Shown in pieces: positions 1-6,146 of a stretch of 9,581 bases of DNA (position 1 is the stretch's first letter; the number at the start of each line of letters is the position of its first letter). The DNA comes from Syntrophaceae bacterium. Its GTDB lineage: Bacteria > Desulfobacterota > DTXE01. The position numbers and the translations under genes are program-made. Under the pieces are notes generated by a model that ran no database searches, was not told where the DNA came from, and saw nothing but the letters and a program-made list of their open reading frames with translations. The stretch is from positions 1 through 9,581 of the forward strand of contig DTXE01000363.1 in assembly GCA_012962595.1 (NCBI GenBank), written 5' to 3'.

Positions 1-1
1 A

Positions 2-1798
2 GTGCAGAGTCCTTTAATAGCTCCTTGTCAGGATAGATGTCCTATAGGAAGACCCATTCAAAGACATAATATAGAATTAGGGCATCTTGCCAAGATGATC
101 AAGATAGGATTGGTTGAAGAAAAGGTATTACTTAAGCTCTATGATGAGATATTCAATATCAATCCTTTATTTGGTATCTGCGGCTATATATGCGGAATAT
201 GTGAAGAATCTTGTAATCGCAAAGAGGTGGATTCTGCGGTCCGTAACCGCTTATTAGAGAGATTTATCTTTGACTGGTATCGTAATTCTGTGGAGAAAGG
301 GGATATTTCCAGATATAGACCAGTAGAGGTAAGCACTAAAAAAGAAGGGAGGATAGGTGTTGTGGGAGGCGGGCCAGCAGGGTTAACTGCAGCCTTTATG
401 CTCACAAAACAAGGATATAAGGTGGATATATTTGAACGGAATCTCAAATTGGGTGGTGCCTTAAGATGCATACCTTCTTATAGGTTACCCAAAGATGTTT
501 TGGATTTTGCCATTGACCAGATTATTACTCCTTTAGACATAACGGTATATACTGATACCTACAAGACCATAGAAGAGCTGAAAAAAGAGGGTCATAAGGC
601 CATATTTATTGCTACAGGGACGCCCCTACCACGCCCCATACCCAAGGTGGCAGAGGGATACCACGCAGTAGAAACCGCTGTAGATATATTGCGCCAGGTA
701 AGCGAAGGGATGATAGAGAAAAATAAATATGTGGGTAAGACTGTGTTGGTAATCGGTGGCAGTGGTGTGGCTATAGACGCTGCTCGTACTGTTAGACGAT
801 TGGGTGCAGAGGTATTAATTGCCTGTTTGGAATCACAGGATAGGACCTCTTTAGACGGCATTCTGGCCCCTATTGATGAGGAAATAGATGCCAAAGAGGA
901 AGGTATTGCCTTTTATTATTCTCGCAACTTAGAAGAGATTCGACCAAAAGAAGGGAGAATGGAATTAAAATTATCGTTGTGCACCTCAGTATATGAATTA
1001 GCTGAAGGTAGAAAGTTGTTTAAACCCCTATTTGATAAAGACGATATAATTTCATTAACCGTAGATAGATTGGTCTTCGCTATCGGCCAAATGCCTGATG
1101 GTACATATTTAAAAGAACTATTGGATGAAAAAGGAAGGCTGATCGCTGATCCTATTACCCTGGCTACCAAAAAAGAAGGTGTATTTGCAGGAGGGGATGT
1201 TTTGATAATCGGCAGAGCAGCCGAGGCTATAAGGCAAGGCTTGGTAGCGGCAAAATCTATAAAAAGATACCTGGAAGGAAAGGATTTAGAGGAATGGAAA
1301 GCATTAGAATGTCCTGTTGCCGGTCTACCTTATAAAAAAGAAAAGATAGGATATAAACCTTCTCAAAGTTTAAGAAAGTTGCTAGTAAAAGAACGCCTGG
1401 ATGATTTTGAATTAGTTGAAAAGGAACTGACAATAGATATGGTCATCTCTGAGGCCCAGCGGTGTCTGCATTGTGGCTCCTGTGAAACCTGTCAAGCATG
1501 CGTGGCTTTGCATATGAGAGATGAGGTATCAAAGATGACCCCTATTGATGAGAGCTGCGATGGCTGTGGCTATTGTATTGAGACCTGTTCCTATGGGGCT
1601 ATAAAGCTTATAGAGTATATGAAGGATGGTGTGATAAAAAAGACTATCGAAGTAATATCACCTCTCTGTAAAGGCTGTGGTTCCTGTCAGGCCACATGTC
1701 CCAAGAACGGTTGTGTTATCAGCGGGTTTACCTTGGATCAACTTAAGATCCAAGTTGATGCCGCCCTTACTCCTCTTCAAGCACAATCTTGTGATTGA
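2..1798 (+). CDS. NAD(P)/FAD-dependent iron-sulfur oxidoreductase, GltD-like with C-terminal 2[4Fe-4S] ferredoxin domain (5' partial)
   Basis: Probably a cytoplasmic electron-transfer flavoprotein that moves electrons between NAD(P)H, FAD and several [4Fe-4S] clusters; the partner is unknown. Residues are counted from the GTG at position 2. The N-terminal GltD-type cluster domain has C9-x3-C13-P and C60, C64, C67, C71. The FAD Rossmann motif is GVVGGGPAGLTA (119-130), the NAD(P) motif VLVIGGSG starts at 248, and the second flavin motif GVFAGGD is at 393-399. A cysteine-rich linker CLHCGSCETCQAC (488-500) precedes two ferredoxin motifs, C519-x2-C-x2-C-x3-C529 and C556-x2-C-x2-C-x3-C566-P. The tail FTLDQLKIQVDAAL resembles the end of HdrA-type polyferredoxins. 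The gene probably begins upstream, since no ribosome binding site can be seen before the GTG. Such proteins are family-wise linked to Hdr, CODH/ACS or hydrogenase complexes, so the missing upstream DNA should name the partner. The last ten codons overlap the convergent cooT gene. The architecture is secure; the physiological role is not. Confidence 0.9.
   Translation: MQSPLIAPCQDRCPIGRPIQRHNIELGHLAKMIKIGLVEEKVLLKLYDEIFNINPLFGICGYICGICEESCNRKEVDSAVRNRLLERFIFDWYRNSVEKGDISRYRPVEVSTKKEGRIGVVGGGPAGLTAAFMLTKQGYKVDIFERNLKLGGALRCIPSYRLPKDVLDFAIDQIITPLDITVYTDTYKTIEELKKEGHKAIFIATGTPLPRPIPKVAEGYHAVETAVDILRQVSEGMIEKNKYVGKTVLVIGGSGVAIDAARTVRRLGAEVLIACLESQDRTSLDGILAPIDEEIDAKEEGIAFYYSRNLEEIRPKEGRMELKLSLCTSVYELAEGRKLFKPLFDKDDIISLTVDRLVFAIGQMPDGTYLKELLDEKGRLIADPITLATKKEGVFAGGDVLIIGRAAEAIRQGLVAAKSIKRYLEGKDLEEWKALECPVAGLPYKKEKIGYKPSQSLRKLLVKERLDDFELVEKELTIDMVISEAQRCLHCGSCETCQACVALHMRDEVSKMTPIDESCDGCGYCIETCSYGAIKLIEYMKDGVIKKTIEVISPLCKGCGSCQATCPKNGCVISGFTLDQLKIQVDAALTPLQAQSCD
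1732..1759. repeat. Two overlapping perfect inverted repeats at the end of the oxidoreductase gene, just past the cooT stop
   Basis: CTTGGATC (1732-1739) pairs with GATCCAAG (1747-1754) across a 7-nt loop, and ATCAACTT (1737-1744) pairs with AAGTTGAT (1752-1759), also across 7 nt. The two 8-bp stems exclude each other. On the minus strand they come 8-13 nt after the cooT stop and could pause or end transcription, but no T-run follows, so this is not a standard intrinsic terminator. The segment also encodes TLDQLKIQVD of the opposing protein. Confidence 0.45.
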
Positions 1799-1958
1799 CC
1801 AGGGACATGGATTTGATCTTGGCACTAAGGAACTTCTGCTCTCCAAAAATGCTAACCAGACGCAATTTCCCCCCTTCAGGCTCTAGAATATCCACTCCCT
1901 CCATAACCAATTCTTCCTTTCCATCCTTATCCAGGATATAAGCTGATGCTTCACACAT
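1767..1958 (-). CDS. cooT: CooT family nickel-binding protein
   Basis: A 63-residue protein matching the CooT family (formerly annotated as a predicted RNA-binding protein). It starts with Met-Cys, and Cys2 is the nickel ligand in Rhodospirillum rubrum CooT, a small dimer that takes part in nickel delivery to carbon monoxide dehydrogenase. Visible family features are the early GKEELVMEGV strand, an EGGKLRLVSIFGE core and a final KIVLEEE strand. The length is typical (about 60-65 residues). The ATG directly abuts the TAA stop of the DUF3842 gene, so translation is almost certainly coupled. A G-rich stretch (AAGGGGG) about 12 nt upstream, inside the DUF3842 gene, could serve as ribosome binding site. 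The 3' end overlaps the opposing oxidoreductase gene by 32 bp. No cooC, cooJ or cooS gene lies in this window, so the client enzyme must be elsewhere. The family call is strong; nickel binding is inferred from the family and Cys2. Confidence 0.88.
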   Translation of the reverse strand: MCEASAYILDKDGKEELVMEGVDILEPEGGKLRLVSIFGEQKFLSAKIKSMSLVNHKIVLEEE

Positions 1959-2372
1959 TTATTCTATTAACCCCCTTAATCCTTCACTAATTATTTTTTC
2001 TACCAGATGAGGTAGTGGTTCACGAACCACACCCACCACCTCTACATTTTCCCGTGTTAAGGGTAATAAGAGTTTCTTGGCCGGACTTGCAGATATGGCC
2101 TGAGCCATTTTGGGAGTTATTTCCCCCATCATAGCATGCGCCAGTATAATTCCCAGGGGACCAACAATAACATGAGCAGAAGCTACAGTTTGAACAATAG
2201 CATTTTCACCACTGGCCCCCATATTGGCCCCGGCTTTCATCATCTGGGCGGTAGCAATACCGTTGGTACCTAAGGCAATAACCTCTACTTTATCCTGAAA
2301 GGCCTCTCTGATCCTCTTCACAATCACACTCCCTATTCCACCACCCTGCCCGTCAATGACACATATCCTCAT
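1959..2372 (-). CDS. DUF3842 family protein
   Basis: A 137-residue protein recognised as DUF3842, a family without established function. It opens with a beta strand and a glycine-rich loop (MRICVIDGQGGGIG, residues 1-14) that looks like a Rossmann-type nucleotide or phosphate-binding turn. The family-typical blocks ALGTNGIATAQMMKAGA and GASGENAIV follow, then VGPLGIILAHAMMGEITPKMA and a C-terminal strand around LLLPLTRENVEVVG. There is no signal peptide or membrane segment, so it is probably cytoplasmic. It is the middle gene of the operon: its ATG lies 14 bp after the peptidase stop, and its TAA directly touches the cooT ATG. The nearest strong AGGAGG lies inside the last codons of the peptidase gene, 20-odd nt from this ATG. 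A weaker AAGAGAAAG sits nearer, so coupling to the upstream gene is likely. A role with nickel or CODH maturation is suggested only by the neighbour. Confidence 0.88.
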   Translation of the reverse strand: MRICVIDGQGGGIGSVIVKRIREAFQDKVEVIALGTNGIATAQMMKAGANMGASGENAIVQTVASAHVIVGPLGIILAHAMMGEITPKMAQAISASPAKKLLLPLTRENVEVVGVVREPLPHLVEKIISEGLRGLIE

Positions 2373-2386
2373 ATCTTTCTCTTAAG

Positions 2387-3121
2387 CTAAGTCCTCCTCA
2401 GCAAAGTAAAGGGAAAGAAGCCAGGCTTCCCTAATTCTTGAAGCTTGGTGCGAGCTATACCTGCCAACTCCCTGCTTACCTCCAGGGCCTTTTCCTTATT
2501 ACCCAAATAATCCACTAATCCCCTTTCTAGGGCTTCCTCCCCAAGGAGTGGAGCCCCGGAAATATCTTCCAGGACTTGCCTTTGTAATCTCCTGTTTTTC
2601 ACCACCTCATCTATAAAATGATTATAAATTTTCTTCACCCTTTCTTCCAAAAACTCCTTTTCTTCTGGAGAAGGTCTTCTAAAGGGTAACCCTATTCCCT
2701 TGAACTTCCCAAGAATAATGCTTTCATCCCGGATACCATATTTCTCCATAAGTTCTGAGAAATTTAGGTTTAACATAGCCACTCCGATGCTACCTATGGT
2801 GCTTAGTCTATCCGCCACAATCTTCTGGCAGGCTGAGGCAATCCAGTATGCACCAGAAGTCCCATACTCCCTAATCCATGCCACAGTCTTTTTATCAAGT
2901 CTGTGAATCTTATCAGCTACCTCTTTGACTGCAAAGGGTGTTCCACCGGGGGAGTTAATTTCGAAAACGATGGCCTTTATATGCGCTTTTTTAGCCACTC
3001 TTTCAATATTTTTGGTAATCTCGCTGGATATTGCAGCTCCCCTTAAATATTGGACGGGTACCACCTCGGTGGTTATTATTCCCTCTATGGGAACGAGCGC
3101 CGTATTTGGCCTGAGAATCAT
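2387..3121 (-). CDS. sppA: S49 family (SppA-like) serine peptidase, short form without visible membrane anchor
   Basis: A ClpP/crotonase-fold peptidase of family S49, whose members cleave leftover signal peptides or other small membrane-associated peptides using a Ser/Lys dyad. Counting from the ATG at 3121 (244 residues), the nucleophile is Ser89 in GTSGAYWIAS and the general base is Lys141 in LGKFKGIG. They are 52 residues apart, the same spacing as Ser147/Lys199 of Bacillus subtilis SppA. INSPGG (55-60) and the STIGSIGV block (107-114) are also typical. The reading frame could be extended to a TTG at 3157, but that codon lies upstream of the expected transcription start and has no ribosome binding site. 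AAGGA sits 7 nt before the 3121 ATG. The N-terminus (MILRPNTALVPIEGII) has no signal peptide or transmembrane helix, unlike standard SppA. It heads an operon with the DUF3842 gene and cooT. The family is secure; the substrate is unknown. Confidence 0.9.
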   Translation of the reverse strand: MILRPNTALVPIEGIITTEVVPVQYLRGAAISSEITKNIERVAKKAHIKAIVFEINSPGGTPFAVKEVADKIHRLDKKTVAWIREYGTSGAYWIASACQKIVADRLSTIGSIGVAMLNLNFSELMEKYGIRDESIILGKFKGIGLPFRRPSPEEKEFLEERVKKIYNHFIDEVVKNRRLQRQVLEDISGAPLLGEEALERGLVDYLGNKEKALEVSRELAGIARTKLQELGKPGFFPFTLLRRT

Positions 3122-3128
3122 GCGTAAG

Positions 3129-3133
3129 TCCTT
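3129..3133 (-). promoter_or_regulatory. Ribosome binding site deciding the S49 peptidase start
   Basis: AAGGA on the minus strand, 7 nt upstream of the ATG at 3121. Neither upstream candidate (ATG at 3148, TTG at 3157) has such a site, and both lie at or before the predicted transcription start. Confidence 0.75.
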
Positions 3134-3146
3134 ATTGAGCAAGTAC

Positions 3147-3175
3147 ATAATATTCAATCTTAATCATACTGTCAA
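3147..3175 (-). promoter_or_regulatory. Sigma70-type promoter of the peptidase-DUF3842-cooT operon
   Basis: On the minus strand a perfect -35 hexamer TTGACA (3175-3170) is followed, after exactly 17 bp, by TATTAT (3152-3147), one mismatch from the TATAAT consensus. Transcription would begin near 3140, leaving a leader of roughly 20 nt that contains the AAGGA ribosome binding site and leads to the ATG at 3121. Its position excludes the longer reading frame of the peptidase. Confidence 0.78.
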
Positions 3176-3206
3176 ATTCATTCAAGGGGATCAAAAACCA
3201 AACTTA

Positions 3207-3236
3207 TTGACCTATGGAATGGGTGTAGGTTATATT
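3207..3236 (+). promoter_or_regulatory. Probable sigma70-type promoter of the cysteine-rich gene cluster, leaderless start
   Basis: TTGACC (3207-3212) and TATATT (3231-3236), each one mismatch from consensus, are separated by 18 bp. The expected transcription start is about 3243-3244, which coincides with the ATG at 3244, and no convincing Shine-Dalgarno sequence precedes that ATG. The transcript may therefore be leaderless. The promoter stands back-to-back with the operon promoter to its left, with 31 bp between the two -35 boxes, which leaves room for a shared regulator site; I see no obvious operator palindrome there. Confidence 0.5.
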
Positions 3237-3243
3237 TTAAGTC

Positions 3244-4071
3244 ATGGGAATTATATCTATTTGCCAACCCGACACAGAAAAGTCCTGTGGGGCCTGCTGC
3301 GGGCTATATAACTGGGAAGACTATTCCAGAGAGACCGTAAGTGAAATCCTCCATTCCAGAACCGATTTGTTCCAACACTACTTTTCAAGAAGAGAAGTAG
3401 ATAAATTGGCCCTGTATCAAACTGAAGTAAAAAATAGGCCGCACCCTCCCAAGATGTATGACGACATCTTCAATTGCGAGTTTTTGGGGTTTGTAGATCA
3501 GAATCGAAGGCGAGTAGGATGCTTGCTCCATCCTATGGTGAACGATGGATATGATTATCGAGACTATGCCTTTTACGGCAAAGAGCTTTGTTTCGGTCAC
3601 GAGTGTCCTAGCAACACCTATTTAAATACCGAGGAGAAATTCTTGGTTACCCATGTCTTAGGGGATTGGTACCTCTATGGCCTAGTGGTTACGGATATTG
3701 ATCTGGTGAAGGACTACTATAAAAAAATCAGAACGCACCTGGGAGGGCCCTTAAAGCCAGAAATACTGAAGGATCCACAGTTGACGGTCATTGCAAGGGA
3801 TTTCTTTTCATTAAAGGAAAATTGGAAATTTAGGAAAAAGGGGAGGTTTGGAAAATATGCCTTTTCCTATGGGGAATATCGTTTAGCTAAGATGGACTAT
3901 GAAGGATTAGGGACAAAGGAATCAAAGTATCATAACATATTACTAAGCCTGGGGTCGTCTTTTGAAACTGGTGGTGATCTATTAGAGGCAGAAGAGATTC
4001 TTGAAAGGCACATATGGAGGTTTGTAGAGAGATACCGGAATATAGATCCACTTTGGTACAGACTTAGATAA
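3244..4071 (+). CDS. Uncharacterised eight-cysteine protein, paralog of the protein at 4542-5294 (CxxCxxCC/YkgJ-like)
   Basis: A 275-residue protein of no family I can name with certainty. The N-terminal half carries eight cysteines: C7, then C15-x2-C18-C19, C78, C93, C116 and C121. Around them are the blocks CEFLGF (78-83), VGCLLHP (91-97), a YDYRDYAFY block (103-111) and LCFGHEC (115-121). The layout resembles the CxxCxxCC proteins of COG0727 (YkgJ type), thought to bind zinc or an iron-sulfur cluster, so a metal centre is inferred. The C-terminal part (about 200-275) looks helical and possibly TPR-like. There is no signal peptide or membrane helix. The ATG is supported by alignment with its paralog, whose first cysteine is also at residue 7. 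No Shine-Dalgarno is apparent, and a promoter -10 box ends 7 bp upstream, suggesting a leaderless message. A 109-residue gene follows after 4 bp. Function is unknown. Confidence 0.8.
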   Translation: MGIISICQPDTEKSCGACCGLYNWEDYSRETVSEILHSRTDLFQHYFSRREVDKLALYQTEVKNRPHPPKMYDDIFNCEFLGFVDQNRRRVGCLLHPMVNDGYDYRDYAFYGKELCFGHECPSNTYLNTEEKFLVTHVLGDWYLYGLVVTDIDLVKDYYKKIRTHLGGPLKPEILKDPQLTVIARDFFSLKENWKFRKKGRFGKYAFSYGEYRLAKMDYEGLGTKESKYHNILLSLGSSFETGGDLLEAEEILERHIWRFVERYRNIDPLWYRLR

Positions 4072-4075
4072 TTCT

Positions 4076-4405
4076 ATGAGAGATGTTAATTTAACACTAT
4101 TTGAAGTTGGTGCAACTATCAGATATACCCGACACAGTTGTAGTCCATTTAGAGCAGAACATCGGCTAAAACAGGTGGTTCAAGCTTTTGATGAAAAGGA
4201 TGCTGAAAGACAATTAGTCCTGAGCCTTTCTGAAAACTTAGATGAATTACTGAGTAATATAGTGGCTATCAATGTAAACGAAATTAAGTTGCACATTGAT
4301 TATGTAGCCCCACATACTGGAGAAAGTACTCAGATATTAAACCCTTCGTATTTTGCTTCCGATGTACCTATTCCAAGATATTTTATTTTGGAAAATAGAT
4401 CATAA
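4076..4405 (+). CDS. Hypothetical protein, small gene between the two cysteine-rich paralogs
   Basis: A 109-residue protein I do not recognise. It has one cysteine, no membrane segment and no signal peptide. An acidic helical stretch in the middle (about residues 38-66) is followed by a strand-like part, NEIKLHIDYVAP. The ATG is 4 bp after the TAA of the preceding gene, with no Shine-Dalgarno sequence. The reading frame is closed by a TAG at 4043-4045, with no other start in between, so translation would depend on termination-reinitiation from the upstream gene. It is not a frame-shifted tail of that gene as far as can be seen, because the preceding protein ends in a complete helical segment. 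Its position in the cluster suggests it works with the cysteine-rich proteins, but nothing in the sequence shows how. Confidence 0.6.
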   Translation: MRDVNLTLFEVGATIRYTRHSCSPFRAEHRLKQVVQAFDEKDAERQLVLSLSENLDELLSNIVAINVNEIKLHIDYVAPHTGESTQILNPSYFASDVPIPRYFILENRS

Positions 4406-4541
4406 TTTTTCCCTTCTTTCTCAAGTTATCCCTGTTATCTACGTTTTGTTAAAAGGATACCCCATTCTAAGATATGGAAAAATTTGTAATGCATGGTTAC
4501 TATCCTTTGCTAAGTCAGGGTTAATAAGGTAATGAAATAAT

Positions 4542-5294
4542 ATGTCTTCTGATAAACTCTGTTATATGCAAGATAAGTCATGCGGAGGCTGTTGTTACGA
4601 TGATATTTCGGAAATGAGCAAAGAGGGACTTGCAGATATATTCCGCTATAGGCGCCTATGCTTCAAGATGTTTCTCGACGGCAGAAATGATGTAGCAGGA
4701 TACGAGTCCGAGATCTTAAAGAGGGAGGAGATAGCCACAATCGAGACCCATGGTGTCAGTGTAGCATGTGCCTACCTGGGCTTTCTTAATGATGAGGAAA
4801 CTCATGTAGGTTGTCTGGCCCATCCCGAGATGAACGGAGGTATAGATTTAAGGGACCATGGATTTTACAGATCGGCCAAGCTTTGTGAGAATTTCTTTTG
4901 TGGTGCGGCAGAACTGTACCAAAGTTTAACAACGCAGGAAAAGGAGTTATTTAAGATCCTGGTATGGGATTGGACATGGTATGAGATGAGTAATCGGGCA
5001 TCGGTACTTACTCTAATGAACAACTTCGTAAAAGGAAAAGAGACTATGGTATTAAAACTTAAAACAAAGGAAATTCAGCCTAAGGATATAGTTGAAATGA
5101 AGGGCTTGATAGAGGAAACTTTGGAAGAGGTGAGATCTCTGAAAAGAAGTCCTCTAGGCCAAATGGAACCCAAGATTCAAGAGTCAGATTTTGAGAGACA
5201 AAAGCCCAGCGCTACTAAACTACTCAAAGATTCTATCCACATCTTTTGGAAGAGTTTTAAGAAGGCGTTCCTTTTTCGTCATAGAGGACTCTGA
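4542..5294 (+). CDS. Uncharacterised eight-cysteine protein, paralog of the protein at 3244-4071 (CxxCxxCC/YkgJ-like)
   Basis: A 250-residue protein sharing the cysteine framework of its upstream neighbour: C7, C14-x2-C17-C18, C76, C91, C115 and C120, with the same x14 gap between the fifth and sixth and x4 gap between the last two. Shared blocks are KSCGxCC (12-18), the CAYLGF/CEFLGF block (76-81), VGCLxHP (89-95), an N-x-G-x-D-x-RD block with GFY (98-109) and LC-x4-C (114-120). An extra Cys40 is not shared. After about residue 150 the two proteins diverge. This one has a charged helical region and ends in a basic, aromatic tail (around 229-250) that might touch membrane or nucleic acid. A 136-bp gap precedes the gene, with a weak AAGG about 12 nt before the ATG, so it may have its own promoter; I see none that is convincing. 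Metal binding is inferred from the cysteine layout. Confidence 0.78.
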   Translation: MSSDKLCYMQDKSCGGCCYDDISEMSKEGLADIFRYRRLCFKMFLDGRNDVAGYESEILKREEIATIETHGVSVACAYLGFLNDEETHVGCLAHPEMNGGIDLRDHGFYRSAKLCENFFCGAAELYQSLTTQEKELFKILVWDWTWYEMSNRASVLTLMNNFVKGKETMVLKLKTKEIQPKDIVEMKGLIEETLEEVRSLKRSPLGQMEPKIQESDFERQKPSATKLLKDSIHIFWKSFKKAFLFRHRGL

Positions 5295-5333
5295 AAAAAT
5301 CCCTTTTGCTCCGTGAATGAAATTTTTAAGCAG

Positions 5334-6146
5334 CTATTTTTGGTGACTTTTCAAAAAGGATTCCGTTAAGGACTCTATTTTTTTGAGGTATTCTTCACGA
5401 CCAATCCTTGAGCCATGCAAATTTCCATGAAGTGAGATTTCAGAGAGGTAAACCCGGTCGTTCCCCGCGGTGACTACATCCACATGGGCCCAAGGAAACT
5501 TTCCTCTCTCCATCACCTTCTGGCAAAGGTCTATGATCTTCTGGGGAGGAGCAGGCTGCAGATTAGACGTCAACTCCAAAGAGTCTTCAGATTGTATGAA
5601 TAGATGAATGGGTTTCCCTCCAAAGTACAGATTCTGCCTGAAATTATATTTATTGAATCTCTGATAAGCCTCTAGATACTCTCCTAACACTACTACCCTG
5701 ATATCTATAAGATCAGGGATAAATGGCTGAACTACAAAAGGGTAATTAATTGAATTTAAGGAGGCTTGGGTGTAAACCTCCTCCAGGGAATTCCATAAAT
5801 TGACTCCAATCCCACAATTTTGATGTTCCTGCTTTGTTACTACCTTCTCTATATTATTAATATTATAAGTCTTGATATTTTCGATCAAATCCCTTCTGTC
5901 CCTGGCCACAAATGTATGCTCTATCATATATTCATTGAATAGTAGTGCCTGCATGGCCTTAGACCGAGTGGCCATCTGCGATAGTGCCGAGGGAAACATC
6001 AAAATTCCTCTTTCAGCAAGATCCAAGAATTTAAATTCTTCACTCCGCTTAATGCCCAGAGTGCCTACGATTATATCGCCTTTTTTTAATTTATTATAAT
6101 TTTCTATAAATTCCCTATTATTCCTAATGATGGTTCTACTGGGCAT
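5334..6146 (-). CDS. ATP-grasp domain protein, RimK/glutathione-synthase-like ligase of unknown substrate
   Basis: A 270-residue protein with the order of elements expected for an ATP-grasp carboxylate-amine ligase. These enzymes activate a carboxylate as acyl-phosphate and join it to an amine or thiol. After a short N-terminal domain (IIVGTLGI at 25-32) comes the FPSALSQMATRSKAMQALLF region (51-70), where the arginine and lysine resemble the residues entering the ATP domain. A lysine-bearing strand VVTKQ (102-106) precedes a glycine-containing loop (GIGVN, 112-116). The hinge VVQPFIPD and DIRVVVLG (138-155), HVDVV (221-225) and the metal-site strand LSEISLHGNLHG (234-245) follow. Many relatives have Glu-x-Asn at that last site; here it is Glu236-Ile-Ser238. 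The ATG at 6146 was chosen because AGAAGGAGGT lies 5 nt before it; an upstream GTG would put that site inside the gene. It stands alone on its strand, divergent from ade. Confidence 0.78.
   Translation of the reverse strand: MPSRTIIRNNREFIENYNKLKKGDIIVGTLGIKRSEEFKFLDLAERGILMFPSALSQMATRSKAMQALLFNEYMIEHTFVARDRRDLIENIKTYNINNIEKVVTKQEHQNCGIGVNLWNSLEEVYTQASLNSINYPFVVQPFIPDLIDIRVVVLGEYLEAYQRFNKYNFRQNLYFGGKPIHLFIQSEDSLELTSNLQPAPPQKIIDLCQKVMERGKFPWAHVDVVTAGNDRVYLSEISLHGNLHGSRIGREEYLKKIESLTESFLKSHQK

Noticed and set aside
3122..3157. Longer N-terminus for the S49 peptidase (TTG at 3157 or ATG at 3148).
   Set aside because: These codons overlap the -10 box and lie before the expected transcription start; AAGGA is correctly spaced only for the ATG at 3121.
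4043..4076. Frameshift joining the first cysteine-rich protein with the 109-residue protein.
   Set aside because: The upstream stop and the downstream start leave two complete-looking proteins, the alternative frame is closed by a TAG at 4043-4045, and no shared domain spans the junction.
4452..4508. Inverted repeat AAAGGATA / TATCCTTT in the gap before the second cysteine-rich gene.
   Set aside because: The spacer is 41 nt and an 8-bp match of this kind within 136 bp is not unlikely by chance; there is no T-run or operator-like symmetry.
5295..5333. Terminator between the second cysteine-rich gene and the ATP-grasp gene.
   Set aside because: There are A- and T-runs but no GC-rich stem adjacent to them.
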